Source: UBA4742 sp037138595
GTDB taxonomy: Bacteria > Actinomycetota > Acidimicrobiia > Acidimicrobiales > Acidimicrobilacustridaceae
Length of the DNA stretch: 64,000 nt
Direction of reading: 5' to 3'
NCBI GenBank assembly: GCA_037138595.1
Contig: JBAXIB010000005.1
Coordinates: 62,001-126,000 of the forward strand
Numbering within the stretch: position 1 is the first letter of the stretch; every line of letters starts with the position of its first letter. The position numbers were made by a program, and so were the translations under genes. Shown piece after piece: positions 26,553 through 35,357 of the stretch. The notes under the pieces were generated by a model. It did not search any database and was not told where the DNA came from. It saw only the letters and a list, made by a program, of their open reading frames with translations.

Positions 26553-27074
26553 GTGTTAGCCAGCGAGATTCCCATCGCCCATACGCCGCCAGGCGGATAC
26601 GGCGATACCTTCCCCGAGCCAGTCCTAGCCGAATGCGATGAACCACTTGTTGCGGGCGCGCCCGATCTTCGCGGGCTCTGGAAAGCGCTGCGAGTCGAGC
26701 GGGCCGGCGAGCCAGCACCGACTGACGATCCCCTCTATACCTACATGGAACGCATTGAGCAATGCGGCAATCGCATCGTCGACATGGGCGGCGGGACAAT
26801 CTCCGACGCGCTAGCCGACGGAACTGAAGAAAACGGTGTTCACGACGTATCCGTCTTCGACTTCACCACTCCCCTGCATGTCATCGCGAGTTACGAAGAC
26901 GAAGTTTTCGTATTGCGCCCCGTTGGCATGCCAGGAATTGAAGTCACCCGCAGACTCGATGACGACGGACACATGGTATGGACCCGTCCCGACCTCGGTG
27001 GTTTCACGGTGACGCTCGAACGCATCGGCGATGGCGCGGGCACTCCCGAGAACACCTTTCGCCGACGAGGCTGA
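26553..27074 (+). CDS. Hypothetical protein, possible beta-barrel fold
   Basis: A 173-residue soluble protein. The sequence DLRGLWKALRVE, followed by alternating strand-like segments (RIEQCGNRIVDMGGG, HVIASYEDEVFVLRP, GFTVTLERIG), looks like a lipocalin or fatty-acid-binding barrel, but no family motif is certain. The start is GTG 26553, without a clear ribosome-binding site. It lies 21 bases upstream of an enoyl-CoA hydratase gene on the same strand, so a link with that acyl-CoA pathway is likely but unproven. Confidence 0.65.
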   Translation: MLASEIPIAHTPPGGYGDTFPEPVLAECDEPLVAGAPDLRGLWKALRVERAGEPAPTDDPLYTYMERIEQCGNRIVDMGGGTISDALADGTEENGVHDVSVFDFTTPLHVIASYEDEVFVLRPVGMPGIEVTRRLDDDGHMVWTRPDLGGFTVTLERIGDGAGTPENTFRRRG

Positions 27075-27095
27075 AAACTGGCCCATACTGAGGCC

Positions 27096-27833
27096 ATGTC
27101 TGAAAACGAAACTCTGGTCCTTCGGTCCGACGTTGGGGGTCTGTGCACCCTTACGCTCAATCGGCCCGACAAGCTCAATGCCCTGACTCCGAAATCATTC
27201 GTCGCGCTCCATGAACATCTCGAGGCGATCGCCGCTGACGATTCGGTGCGATGCGTGATTCTCCAAGGCGCGGGGCGATCATTTTGCGCGGGTCACGACT
27301 TGGCTGCGATAGCCGAGGGCGAGCATGCTCCGAGCCGCCACTACGAACCTGAAACGGTTGACCTGCTCGAACAACTCCCTCAACCAACGATCGGTCGTCT
27401 CCATGGACACTGCTTTACCGGCGGCCTCGAGCTTGCGCTTGCCTGCGACATGCTGATCGCGGCTGACTCCACCAAGCTGGGCGATACCCATGGCCAATGG
27501 GGACTTGTACCAATTTGGGGCATGTCGATCCGACTTCCTGAACGAGTTGGACGGTCGATGGCGAAGCAATTGATGTACACGAGTCGACGAATCAACGGAA
27601 CAACCGCAGCCCACATCGGTTTGGTCGACATGTCAGTGCCCGATGACCAGCTCGACGCGACGGTTGCTCAATTGGCGACGGAAATCTTGGCGAACTCGGC
27701 TGGTACAAATCGACGCGTGAAACGCCTGATCGCCGATCGGGATGATCGTTCCCGCACCGACGCGCTCCTGCACGAGCGGACGCTTCCCCATGGGCTTCCC
27801 GAAGACATGGCCGAGCGGATGGCTCGTGGCTAA
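27096..27833 (+). CDS. Enoyl-CoA hydratase/isomerase (crotonase family)
   Basis: A 245-residue crotonase-fold enzyme of beta-oxidation. The oxyanion-hole blocks are GRSFCAGHDLAAI and HCFTGGLELALACDMLIA. The usual catalytic Glu pair is not obvious: the block after GDTHGQWGLVP lacks the standard second glutamate, so isomerase or another crotonase activity is possible. It overlaps the next acyl-CoA dehydrogenase gene by eight bases, so the two are translationally coupled and probably act in sequence. Confidence 0.88.
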   Translation: MSENETLVLRSDVGGLCTLTLNRPDKLNALTPKSFVALHEHLEAIAADDSVRCVILQGAGRSFCAGHDLAAIAEGEHAPSRHYEPETVDLLEQLPQPTIGRLHGHCFTGGLELALACDMLIAADSTKLGDTHGQWGLVPIWGMSIRLPERVGRSMAKQLMYTSRRINGTTAAHIGLVDMSVPDDQLDATVAQLATEILANSAGTNRRVKRLIADRDDRSRTDALLHERTLPHGLPEDMAERMARG

Positions 27834-29097
27834 CCGTGACGACGAATTCTTCGTCCGCAATGCCGTCGGAGACTTTGGTGGGCGAGGAGAACTCGACGAT
27901 TTACTACGCGAACTTCTGCCGTCAGGGTGGATCGATGCGGTGATCCGAGGCGACGAAGTCACCGTCGATCAACTCAAACGCACCATCGACAACCCCTCGA
28001 TCGTTCGGGCCCTTGGACAAGCCGGTTGGGTGGCGCCTCACTATGCATCCGAGTACGGCGGACGCGGCCTGACCCGCACCGAAGCAGAACAAGCGCTCAC
28101 GTTGTTGAATGTTCTCGATGTGCCCCATACACCACGCGGATCAGGCCTTCCGCTCGCGGCGCCGACGATTGACCAATGGGCCGACGATGCCACCAAACGA
28201 CACCTGCTCCCTCCACTCCTCAGCGGCGTTGAACGTTGGTGTCAACTTTTTTCCGAACCGGGGGCCGGTTCTGACATGGCGTCGCTAGCGACATCCGCCC
28301 AGCGAGACGGTGACGAATGGGTCATCAACGGTCAGAAGGTGTGGACCACCTTCGGACATCAGTCCGAACGAGCAATGCTCATCGCCCGCACCGACCCCGA
28401 CCAACCCAAGCACAAAGGCATCACCTACTTCGGACTCGACATGTCGGCACCTGGCGTCGAGGTGCGACCGCTCATCAACATGGCCGGTCAACTCGAATTC
28501 AACGAAGTGTTTCTGTCTGATGTGCGCGTCGCCGACATAGATCGCATTGGCCCAGTGGGTGAAGGTTGGTCCGCTGCGATGACCACCCTGGGGGCTGAAC
28601 GTCACGCGCTGTCGGGCCTTCGAAAGAAAAAACGAAAAGCATCAGACGAGATCCTCGGCGGAAAGCCCTATGCCGAAATCGCTCAGATGGCTGCCGCCCG
28701 CAACACGCTCGCCGATCCGATCGCTCGTCAACGATTGATGATCGAATACATCGACGGGCGCGTCTTGACCATGAACTTGCAGCGTGCCCGCGCTCGCGCC
28801 GCTGCCGGCCAGGCACCCGGGCCCGAATCGTCGTTAACCAAAATCGCAAAAGCGGCATCCAACCAACATCTCCAAGTGTTGGCGATCGACTTGCTCGGCG
28901 CTGACGCCATGGCGTGGATGCCCGACGATGACGAAGCCGCCGAGTGGGTCACGCAGTTCCTGCGCACTCGGGCAAACTCGATCGAGGGCGGGACATCGGA
29001 AATACAGCGCAACATCATTGGTGAACGAGTGCTTGGCTTGCCCCGCGAGCCCGATCCGTTCCAGGGACAACCATGGAGAGTCGTGCCCCGCAGTTAA
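27826..29097 (+). CDS. Acyl-CoA dehydrogenase (FadE-like)
   Basis: A 423-residue acyl-CoA dehydrogenase forming enoyl-CoA with FAD. The blocks LFSEPGAGSDMASLAT, WVINGQKVWTTFGH and the C-terminal GGTSEIQRNIIGERVLGLPR are all intact. The frame is open from 27742, but GTG 27826, overlapping the previous gene's stop, gives the expected N-terminus. Together with the upstream hydratase it makes a two-step dehydrogenation/hydration pair. It converges on the Ltp2-like cluster, where the same steps would precede an aldol-type cleavage. Chain-length or steroid specificity cannot be read from sequence alone. Confidence 0.92.
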   Translation: MANRDDEFFVRNAVGDFGGRGELDDLLRELLPSGWIDAVIRGDEVTVDQLKRTIDNPSIVRALGQAGWVAPHYASEYGGRGLTRTEAEQALTLLNVLDVPHTPRGSGLPLAAPTIDQWADDATKRHLLPPLLSGVERWCQLFSEPGAGSDMASLATSAQRDGDEWVINGQKVWTTFGHQSERAMLIARTDPDQPKHKGITYFGLDMSAPGVEVRPLINMAGQLEFNEVFLSDVRVADIDRIGPVGEGWSAAMTTLGAERHALSGLRKKKRKASDEILGGKPYAEIAQMAAARNTLADPIARQRLMIEYIDGRVLTMNLQRARARAAAGQAPGPESSLTKIAKAASNQHLQVLAIDLLGADAMAWMPDDDEAAEWVTQFLRTRANSIEGGTSEIQRNIIGERVLGLPREPDPFQGQPWRVVPRS

Positions 29098-29134
29098 CCC
29101 ACGCACGGTGCGGCGACTAGCGAACCGTCAGCAG

Positions 29135-30301
29135 TTAGGCGCGACCGAGAATGAGGCCACTCGTTGGTACGCCGGTGCCAGCAGTCGCCAACACATGTTC
29201 GACGTCAGGAACCTGGTTGTACGAAGTACCGCGAATTTGGCGAACGGATTCGGTGATGCCGTTCATCCCATGGATGTAGGCCTCACCGAGCAATCCGCCG
29301 CTGGTGTTGATCGGCAACGTGCCGCCGATCGAAAGATTCTCAACGGTCGCGAAATCCTTAGCTTCGCCTCGCCCGCAAAAACCGAGTTCCTCGAGTTGCA
29401 TCAATACAAATGGCGTGAAGTGATCGTAGAGAAATGCCGTGGTGATGTCAGCCGGAGTGAGTCCGGAATCAGCCCAAAGCTTTTTGGCCACCACGCCCAT
29501 ATCGGGAAGACCAGTCAGATCATCTCGGTAGTAACTCGTCATCATTTCGCTATCGAAACTTGCCCCTTGCGCAGCCGCGGTGATGAGCGCCGGCACTTGC
29601 CGCAAATCTCGGGCCCGTTCCGCACTCGTTACGACGATCGCCACGCCACCGTCACTTTCCTGGCAGCAGTCAAGTAACCGAAGAACTGGCTCAATGATCC
29701 ATCGCGAAGCCTGATGGTCTTGAATAGTTATCGGCCGCTGGTAGAACCATGCGTCCGGATTCGTCGCAGCATGTTTCCGGTCGACAACTGCAATGCGGCC
29801 GAAGTCTTCGTTCGTAACTCCGTAATCGTGCATATAGCGACGGGCTTGCAACGCCACCCATGACGCTGGGGTTAGCAAGCCATATGGTGCATACCACGAA
29901 AGCCACAGCGGCATCGTCGTCAGGACGCTGCCGGTATCACCAAAACGCATACCGGAGCGCTCGTTAAACGCTCGGTAACACACCACAACATCGGCGGTTC
30001 CCGTTGCTACGGCTAGCGCGGCTTGCAGCACGGTGCCCGCCGCCGCTCCCCCGCCGTAGGGCACTTGGGAAAATGTCGTCAGATTCGCGATCCCGAGGTT
30101 GCGCGCAACTTCCATTTCCTCGCTCGAATCCATGGTGAAAGTGACAAGACCATCAACATCGGCGGGTACAAGTCCAGCATCATCGAGGGCGGCCTTGATC
30201 GCTTCGCAGGCGAGGCGCAGCTCGGTTCGGCCCGACTCTTTCGAAAAGTCGGTTTGGCCGATTCCGACAATCGCCGTGCGATCCTTCAACCAACCAGTCA
30301 C
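29135..30301 (-). CDS. Ltp2-like thiolase-fold aldolase (steroid side-chain degradation)
   Basis: A 388-residue non-canonical thiolase-superfamily protein (SCP-x/lipid-transfer type) lacking the classical thiolase Cys motifs. AIVGIGQTDFSK starts it, PYGGGAAAGTVLQAA is the central block, and FLYDHFTPFVLMQLEELGFC follows near residue 290. In mycobacteria Ltp2 cleaves 17-hydroxy steroid-22-oyl-CoA by retro-aldol reaction and needs a DUF35 partner. Here a DUF35 gene and a ChsH1-like gene lie directly upstream. The start GTG overlaps the ChsH1-like stop by four bases. The steroid role is inferred from this gene order. Confidence 0.82.
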   Translation of the reverse strand: MTGWLKDRTAIVGIGQTDFSKESGRTELRLACEAIKAALDDAGLVPADVDGLVTFTMDSSEEMEVARNLGIANLTTFSQVPYGGGAAAGTVLQAALAVATGTADVVVCYRAFNERSGMRFGDTGSVLTTMPLWLSWYAPYGLLTPASWVALQARRYMHDYGVTNEDFGRIAVVDRKHAATNPDAWFYQRPITIQDHQASRWIIEPVLRLLDCCQESDGGVAIVVTSAERARDLRQVPALITAAAQGASFDSEMMTSYYRDDLTGLPDMGVVAKKLWADSGLTPADITTAFLYDHFTPFVLMQLEELGFCGRGEAKDFATVENLSIGGTLPINTSGGLLGEAYIHGMNGITESVRQIRGTSYNQVPDVEHVLATAGTGVPTSGLILGRA

Positions 30302-30741
30302 CCGACCTCACCGCGCCGAGGCAGTTGCACCAACGCCGTGCCAGTAACGTGGTCGCCGAGATCGGTCCTTGCCCGGAGTTCGACTTCGACCAGTCCCCCA
30401 GCAGTAGTCGCTATAACTTCACCGGTGTAGGTCAGGGTCGATTCGGGGAAAACTGGCACCCCGAGGCGAATCGCCAACTTCTTGATCATCGTTTCGGGAC
30501 CAGCCCAATCAGTGAGAAAACGACTGCAGTAAGCAGTGTCCGACAAAATATTCATGAAGATGTCCGGTGCACCCTGGCTATTGGCGTAGCCGCGGTCATG
30601 ATGCACCGGCATAAAATCTCGGGTGGCAATCGCACCTGCGGCGATCACGGTTGCTGTGACTTCAATAACGAGCGCCGGCAATTCATCACCGACCTGCACT
30701 TCGTCCCAATCGAGTGTTTCGTATCGCGATGCAGCGGTCAT
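30298..30741 (-). CDS. ChsH1-like MaoC hydratase subunit
   Basis: A 147-residue hot-dog-fold protein. The block TRDFMPVHHDRGYANSQG carries the Asp and His expected of the catalytic subunit. NILSDTAYCSRFLTDWAGPETMIKKLAIRLGVP closely follows what I recall of mycobacterial ChsH1 (Rv3541c). ChsH1 pairs with the MaoC domain of ChsH2 to hydrate the steroid 22-enoyl-CoA side chain. It overlaps the genes on both sides by four bases, which suggests coupled translation of complex partners. Start is ATG 30741. Confidence 0.85.
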   Translation of the reverse strand: MTAASRYETLDWDEVQVGDELPALVIEVTATVIAAGAIATRDFMPVHHDRGYANSQGAPDIFMNILSDTAYCSRFLTDWAGPETMIKKLAIRLGVPVFPESTLTYTGEVIATTAGGLVEVELRARTDLGDHVTGTALVQLPRRGEVG

Positions 30742-31142
30742 GGTTGGCCAGCTGGTCGAAACAGTGGGAGTACCAATCCATCGTCGAACTCCCGGTAAAA
30801 AACTTCGACTTCCATTCCAATCGTGACGTCGTCCGGTTCGATGTCACACAAGTTCGAAACCAACCGGATCCCTTCGTCGAGATCGACGAGCGACACGATG
30901 TAGGGATAGTCGAACCACGGATACTGAGGATGCACCGGCATCACGAAACTGAACACCTCACCGTGTCCAGACGATTCAATGGTGTCCCAGGTAAGCGCAT
31001 TACAAACCGGACACATCGGTCGCGGTGGATGGCGCAGCAAGTGACATTCGGTGCACCGTTGAACGAGGAGTTTGCGATCTCGCACGCCGTCCCAGAAGAA
31101 CTGGGTGTCGGGTGTCATGGATGGGCCAAGTCGAGTACTCAC
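30738..31142 (-). CDS. DUF35 OB-fold/zinc-ribbon protein (ChsH2 C-terminal domain as separate gene)
   Basis: A 134-residue DUF35 protein. A rubredoxin-like zinc ribbon (CTECHLLRHPPRPMCPVC, two CxxC pairs) is followed by an OB-fold that ends in LVLPLFRPAG. DUF35 proteins often bind acyl-CoA and partner thiolase-fold enzymes. In mycobacteria this domain is the C-terminal half of ChsH2 and activates Ltp2; here it has its own GTG start at 31142, overlapping the upstream gene by four bases. The likely partner is the Ltp2-like protein. Confidence 0.85.
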   Translation of the reverse strand: MSTRLGPSMTPDTQFFWDGVRDRKLLVQRCTECHLLRHPPRPMCPVCNALTWDTIESSGHGEVFSFVMPVHPQYPWFDYPYIVSLVDLDEGIRLVSNLCDIEPDDVTIGMEVEVFYREFDDGLVLPLFRPAGQP

Positions 31143-31708
31143 GCGGCGAATCCTTCGGGTTTGAACTTCAGAATGCGAAACCGTTGGCGGCCAACGACCT
31201 CGCCGGTGTCATCCACATAGGTCGTCACCCAGGTCACGAAATGTCCCGGCCCAATGCGAGTCTGTTTTTCGACCGAGATCGATTCGAACACCGTGGACGC
31301 AGAGATCACATCGCCAATGTGCACATAGCGCTCGATGTCGAATTCCGAATTTGATGCCAATGTGCCAACGAACCCAGCATCATCAAAGACCGACAACGGG
31401 CTCACCATTTCGCCCTCAACTGGCGAACCACCCCGTTCGGCGATCCCGGTGAGCTGCGGCGTCGGCATGGTCCATGTCTGCAGCATCAATGGCGGAGCCA
31501 CGACGCCCCCAAAGCGCGTCGACATCGCAAATTCCGACTCGGTATAGACCGGATTGTGGTCGTTGAATGCCGCGGACCAATGCCGGATCATCGGCTGATT
31601 CACCGGATCGGGCGCCACCGTCGCAGACGCAGGTCCGACCGGTTGGCCCACCAACGCGTCAAGCCGCGCTTGAAACGACAACTCTTGACCGCCGAATCCA
31701 TCGTCCAT
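31139..31708 (-). CDS. MaoC-like hydratase partner (ChsH2 N-terminal domain as separate gene)
   Basis: A 189-residue FAS1-like MaoC domain. The hydratase motif region reads FNDHNPVYTESEF, where the catalytic His of active R-hydratases is replaced by Tyr. This is as expected of the non-catalytic ChsH2 half that pairs with ChsH1. The frame is open to 32080, but ATG 31708 has AAAGG four bases upstream and starts the family sequence. It is the first gene of the four-gene cluster. A promoter should lie in 31709-31867, a region divergent from the next gene; no KstR-type palindrome was found there. Confidence 0.83.
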   Translation of the reverse strand: MDDGFGGQELSFQARLDALVGQPVGPASATVAPDPVNQPMIRHWSAAFNDHNPVYTESEFAMSTRFGGVVAPPLMLQTWTMPTPQLTGIAERGGSPVEGEMVSPLSVFDDAGFVGTLASNSEFDIERYVHIGDVISASTVFESISVEKQTRIGPGHFVTWVTTYVDDTGEVVGRQRFRILKFKPEGFAA

Positions 31709-31867
31709 CGCGCCTTTCTTAGCGCAATCGAACGACCTCGGTGGACATTGCCGTGATCGAACTTGAGCGCTTGACCACCAACTCGTTGTATTGACGGACT
31801 TACTGCCACTACTTAGTGTTCGCTCGTGAGTCGCACGCATCAGCTCATTCGGTAATGAAAGGCCAAC

Positions 31868-32500
31868 ATGTCCACGATTCAGGAACGAATTGAGTTGCTC
31901 GGTGGGGACCCGACCTGGTCGAACCAGTGGTCCCTCGGCGGTCTTGAGTTTCAGGGCGAACTCATGGATGCGGCGACCAATGGCGTGTGGCTTTCCGTGG
32001 ATCCGATCACCCCGCAAGAATACGCGGCCCTCGAAATCCCCGATGCATTCCGCAAGTCGGGTGTTGGGCGCAGCGCGCATGATGCCGCGTTCTTTTTGCG
32101 ACCGCCCGGATCGCTCGTCGACGGTCCGGTCGACGCGGTCACCATCGATGGTCGGGCTTTTGGATTAGTGGCACGACCAGGCAAGCCCGAGCCTGGATTT
32201 GAGCACGTGATTGTGCTTCCGGTTTATAAGTCGCATCGAGTCTTGTTTGCGGCCGGCCGCACCCTCGAACTCATCGACATTGGTCACGGCTGGTATCTGC
32301 TTCCCCAAGCGACTGGGGCAACCATGGGCGATGACATCGATGCTTCCCCGCGCCCCGAACGAGTCATGCCCCCAGGTTGGACCAGTCGTCCCCTGTACCT
32401 CGATGGTGACCTCGTAGTCGACCTTCCTTACCCGGCTCGGGTCGCCATTTTCTTCAACGGCGACATCTTCCATGGCCCAGTTCACCTCGAACTGTCGTGA
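31868..32500 (+). CDS. Hypothetical protein
   Basis: A 210-residue soluble protein with no signal peptide or membrane segment. It begins MSTIQERIELLGGDPTWSNQ, has a central block HVIVLPVYKSHRVLFAAGRTLELIDIGHGWYLLPQ, and ends in a beta-rich VAIFFNGDIFHGPVHLELS. The strand pattern suggests a double-stranded beta-helix (cupin-like) fold, but no metal motif is evident. ATG 31868 has AAAGG at good spacing. It is divergent from the ChsH/Ltp2-like cluster, so it may share its control. No family is recognised. Confidence 0.7.
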   Translation: MSTIQERIELLGGDPTWSNQWSLGGLEFQGELMDAATNGVWLSVDPITPQEYAALEIPDAFRKSGVGRSAHDAAFFLRPPGSLVDGPVDAVTIDGRAFGLVARPGKPEPGFEHVIVLPVYKSHRVLFAAGRTLELIDIGHGWYLLPQATGATMGDDIDASPRPERVMPPGWTSRPLYLDGDLVVDLPYPARVAIFFNGDIFHGPVHLELS

Positions 32501-32556
32501 ACTACTCGGCCGCGCCGGCCTGACGGGCGAAATAACCCGACGCAAAAAGCCGCGGC

Positions 32557-33645
32557 TCAGGGCCACATCGTGAGTTGGTAGCCCGATGCGGGGTCAACAT
32601 CACCGCGCACCAGTGCCTGCCACGCGCCCTCGACTGCATCGACGCCACGATCGCTGGTAATGGTCAACCAGTCGTCGGTAAAGGCCACGAATAATTCCCA
32701 TGCCGCATCCCGGCGGCTATCGAACACCGATTGACCCCAGTCTTTGGCGCGTTTTTGTACTTGCAACGGAGCCATAAAAACTTCGGGATTCGCGCCGACG
32801 GCCGGTTTCGGCGCGACGAGTCCGGCGGCATCGTCAACATGAGACATGCCCGCGACCATCGAATGGACCAAACCATTTCCATATCGATCGTGTATGGCCT
32901 CGCGCAACGGCATCACCCCCGAAAAATCAACATAGATGGCACGTTGACCTGGCAGGTTGGCTAAGTCGTCATAGGACAACACCAGGTCGTACAAGCCGAG
33001 GCGACTCACGAATTCGACTCGTTCCGGTGCTGTGAGTCCAACCAATTGGCGACCGCCGCGGCGGGCGATACAAAACGCCGCGGCGATTGCCGTCTTGGAT
33101 GACGAGGTTGAAACAACGATGGTATCGGCACCAAACGCGGCGTTGTCATCAATGAAGTCGTCGATGAGATATCCGGTGACAAACAGCGGACCCAACAAAC
33201 TGCGCTGCGCTTCATGGGCACGATCCTGCGGCGAATCCGAGGACACGCTTTGATAATGATTCCATACCGGAGCAATCACGTCCCGTCGATGGGTCGAACC
33301 ATCAAAGAAGCCGCGCTCATTCACCCGGGCCGGTTCGACCACAAGATGATTGGACATCGGCAAATAGCCAAACACACGCGTGCCTACCTCGACATCTGGG
33401 TGCCGGGACTCAACAACGTCGGCAAACCCGAACACTGTTATCCGACCCCAACCGTCTCCGCTGGCAGGAAAGAGTTTCCAGTAGCCCAACATTTCGCCGG
33501 TTACTCCGAAGCTCACGTTATTCATGCTCAACCCAAAGGTGTCGATCCGAAAAAGCGCTTGACCTTCTTCCAGGTCAGCCGCCGAGGATTCAACGCGCCG
33601 CGTCGTCGCCAACTCGGTTCGCCGAACTTCAATATCCATGGACAT
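32557..33645 (-). CDS. DUF2855 family protein
   Basis: A 362-residue DUF2855 protein, a family distantly related to medium-chain dehydrogenases and often found in catabolic clusters. SMNNVSFGVTGEMLGYWKLFP is the signature N-terminal block, and TIVVSTSSSKTAIAAAF and LVGLTAPERVEFVSRLGLYD follow the Rossmann layout. The biochemical role of the family is not established. ATG 33645 or ATG 33639 may be used; the latter has better spacing to AGAAAG. It is the last gene of the dioxygenase-SDR-hydroxylase operon. Confidence 0.82.
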   Translation of the reverse strand: MSMDIEVRRTELATTRRVESSAADLEEGQALFRIDTFGLSMNNVSFGVTGEMLGYWKLFPASGDGWGRITVFGFADVVESRHPDVEVGTRVFGYLPMSNHLVVEPARVNERGFFDGSTHRRDVIAPVWNHYQSVSSDSPQDRAHEAQRSLLGPLFVTGYLIDDFIDDNAAFGADTIVVSTSSSKTAIAAAFCIARRGGRQLVGLTAPERVEFVSRLGLYDLVLSYDDLANLPGQRAIYVDFSGVMPLREAIHDRYGNGLVHSMVAGMSHVDDAAGLVAPKPAVGANPEVFMAPLQVQKRAKDWGQSVFDSRRDAAWELFVAFTDDWLTITSDRGVDAVEGAWQALVRGDVDPASGYQLTMWP

Positions 33646-33734
33646 GCTTTCTGTGATCGGAATTGGTGAGCGACCAAACGCTAGTCAGGCCAGCGACGTG
33701 ACCCGAACGATCCGGTACGTCGGCGACCCAAGAG

Positions 33735-35357
33735 TTACGTCGACGCGTCGACACGAACGAGTTTCTCGAATGCTTCGGTGAAACCGGTGAGTGGCCCTCG
33801 GTAGGCGAGGTGCTGATCCGGACGGACAATCAGACACTCGCTGGCATCAAGGCCGAAAGTTTGCTCCCACACTCCGGTGGGACACGACCTAACGACGCAC
33901 GGTTGCCCAGCATCGGCAATGTCGGTGCCATCGCTCACCAACACGGTGGGCACCCGGCAATCAATCAGATCCAGCGTTGAACGGCCGTCCGGTAGCCAGC
34001 CGTGAGGCAAACGGCCGCCCGGTCTCGTCGACGGAACATAGTCACGCGCAGGCTCGTTCAGCACAGGTACTTCGGTGCCATCAGCAATGACAAGGGGACC
34101 GTTATAGGTGTGCCCTAATTGCAGCCCGAGTAGATCGAAATGGATTGCTTGGTTGGCGATCGCTGCTTCGACGACAGCCCGAGCAACAGGGTCGGCGAGA
34201 ATCAACTTCATCGCCGCTTCCGATTGTTGAACATCCTCGGTAATGCCAAGCGTCAGTGGGACCTCGAGCAATTTCAAAGCGTTGTGCATCGATTGTTCAC
34301 AATTGAATTCCGCGACCGGCTTGCGCTCGGCTTCGTACGTTTCGAGTCGATCGTCTTCGAGCCAACCCGACTCAACGGCAGCAAGTTTCCAGATCAAGTT
34401 GTGCGCATCGGCAACCCCGGTATTGAGACCCAGTCCCCCAGTGGGCGGAAAACGGTGCGCGGCGTCACCAATCAGAAACGTTCGGCCATCGCGGTAGCGC
34501 TCCGCGATCTGCGCGCTCATGTGCCACGTGCCAATCGTGAGCACTTCGAATGGGACATCGGGGTCATCCATCGCCGCGGCTACGAGTGCAGCACATCGCT
34601 CGACCGTGAGCGTCTCGATGGCCTGTGCATCAGGATCCCACGGGTGCATGTACACCCATTCGCGATCCCGACCGTGGGAGATAAATGCTCCCGCGCTGGC
34701 TGGATCGAGCACGAAATACAGGGCACCGGGATCGACACCGACAACTGCGCTGAGATCAGCGGCGATGTGAACCATCACAAACGACCCCAACGAACGCGGC
34801 CCAATCATTTCAATACCGAGACTCCCTCGCACTTGGCTGGCGGCACCATCGGCGGCCAAAAGGTACTTCGCATTGAAGGTCACCGGTCCATCAGGCCCCA
34901 ACGCCTCGACCGACACACCGGTCGAAAACTCGGACGCACCAATCCACTCGTGGAGATAGCGCACATCAAGTTCGGGCGTGACGAGCAGTGGTTCAAGCCG
35001 GTGCTGACTGAGATTGCGCAATGGCGTCGGCGTAATCGCCAACATGTCGTCACCTTGACGTTCGAATGGAAGCGTGCCGATCACCTCGCCGCCTAGCTTC
35101 GTCACCCAGTGAACCAAACCGGCCTCGGCCGGCGACAGCGCCGCGCCAAGCACAAGATCCATGGCAACACCTGCTTGTCGCCAGATCTCAAAGGTGCGCG
35201 CGTTCACCACGTGTGCCGCTGGCGACCGTTGTGGCCCGGCTCGCTGCTCCAGCACAACGGCTGCGAGCCCGACCTGCTGGCACAGATGAGCGGCAGTTAA
35301 CCCGCTAGGACCACCGCCGATGATGACCACGTCGACGTCCGTCGCGACTGAAGCCAC
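33735..35357 (-). CDS. FAD-dependent aromatic hydroxylase (MhpA/phenol hydroxylase type)
   Basis: A 540-residue class A flavoprotein monooxygenase. The FAD-binding motif is VVIIGGGPSGLTAAHLC near the N-terminus. The second FAD motif is FLIGDAAHRFPPTGGLGLNTGVADAHNL near residue 285. The C-terminal domain (about 400-540) is thioredoxin-like in related enzymes. It would hydroxylate a phenolic ring using NAD(P)H and O2. The start GTG 35357 abuts the stop of the SDR gene with no gap, so they are one operon. Alongside the extradiol dioxygenase it suggests ring hydroxylation followed by cleavage. The substrate is unknown. Confidence 0.9.
   Translation of the reverse strand: MASVATDVDVVIIGGGPSGLTAAHLCQQVGLAAVVLEQRAGPQRSPAAHVVNARTFEIWRQAGVAMDLVLGAALSPAEAGLVHWVTKLGGEVIGTLPFERQGDDMLAITPTPLRNLSQHRLEPLLVTPELDVRYLHEWIGASEFSTGVSVEALGPDGPVTFNAKYLLAADGAASQVRGSLGIEMIGPRSLGSFVMVHIAADLSAVVGVDPGALYFVLDPASAGAFISHGRDREWVYMHPWDPDAQAIETLTVERCAALVAAAMDDPDVPFEVLTIGTWHMSAQIAERYRDGRTFLIGDAAHRFPPTGGLGLNTGVADAHNLIWKLAAVESGWLEDDRLETYEAERKPVAEFNCEQSMHNALKLLEVPLTLGITEDVQQSEAAMKLILADPVARAVVEAAIANQAIHFDLLGLQLGHTYNGPLVIADGTEVPVLNEPARDYVPSTRPGGRLPHGWLPDGRSTLDLIDCRVPTVLVSDGTDIADAGQPCVVRSCPTGVWEQTFGLDASECLIVRPDQHLAYRGPLTGFTEAFEKLVRVDAST

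Noticed and set aside
28928..29677. Forward 249-residue frame across the end of the acyl-CoA dehydrogenase and Ltp2-like gene
   Set aside because: It is a shadow of two well-supported genes and has the Arg/Ser/His-rich composition of an antisense frame.
31709..31867. KstR-type palindrome (TnnAACnnGTTnnA) or KstR2-type site
   Set aside because: No convincing match in the divergent region upstream of the ChsH2-like gene, so steroid regulation by KstR cannot be claimed from this sequence.
34140..35096. Forward 318-residue frame over the FAD hydroxylase gene
   Set aside because: Antisense to a gene with clear FAD motifs; composition is Arg/His/Asn-rich.
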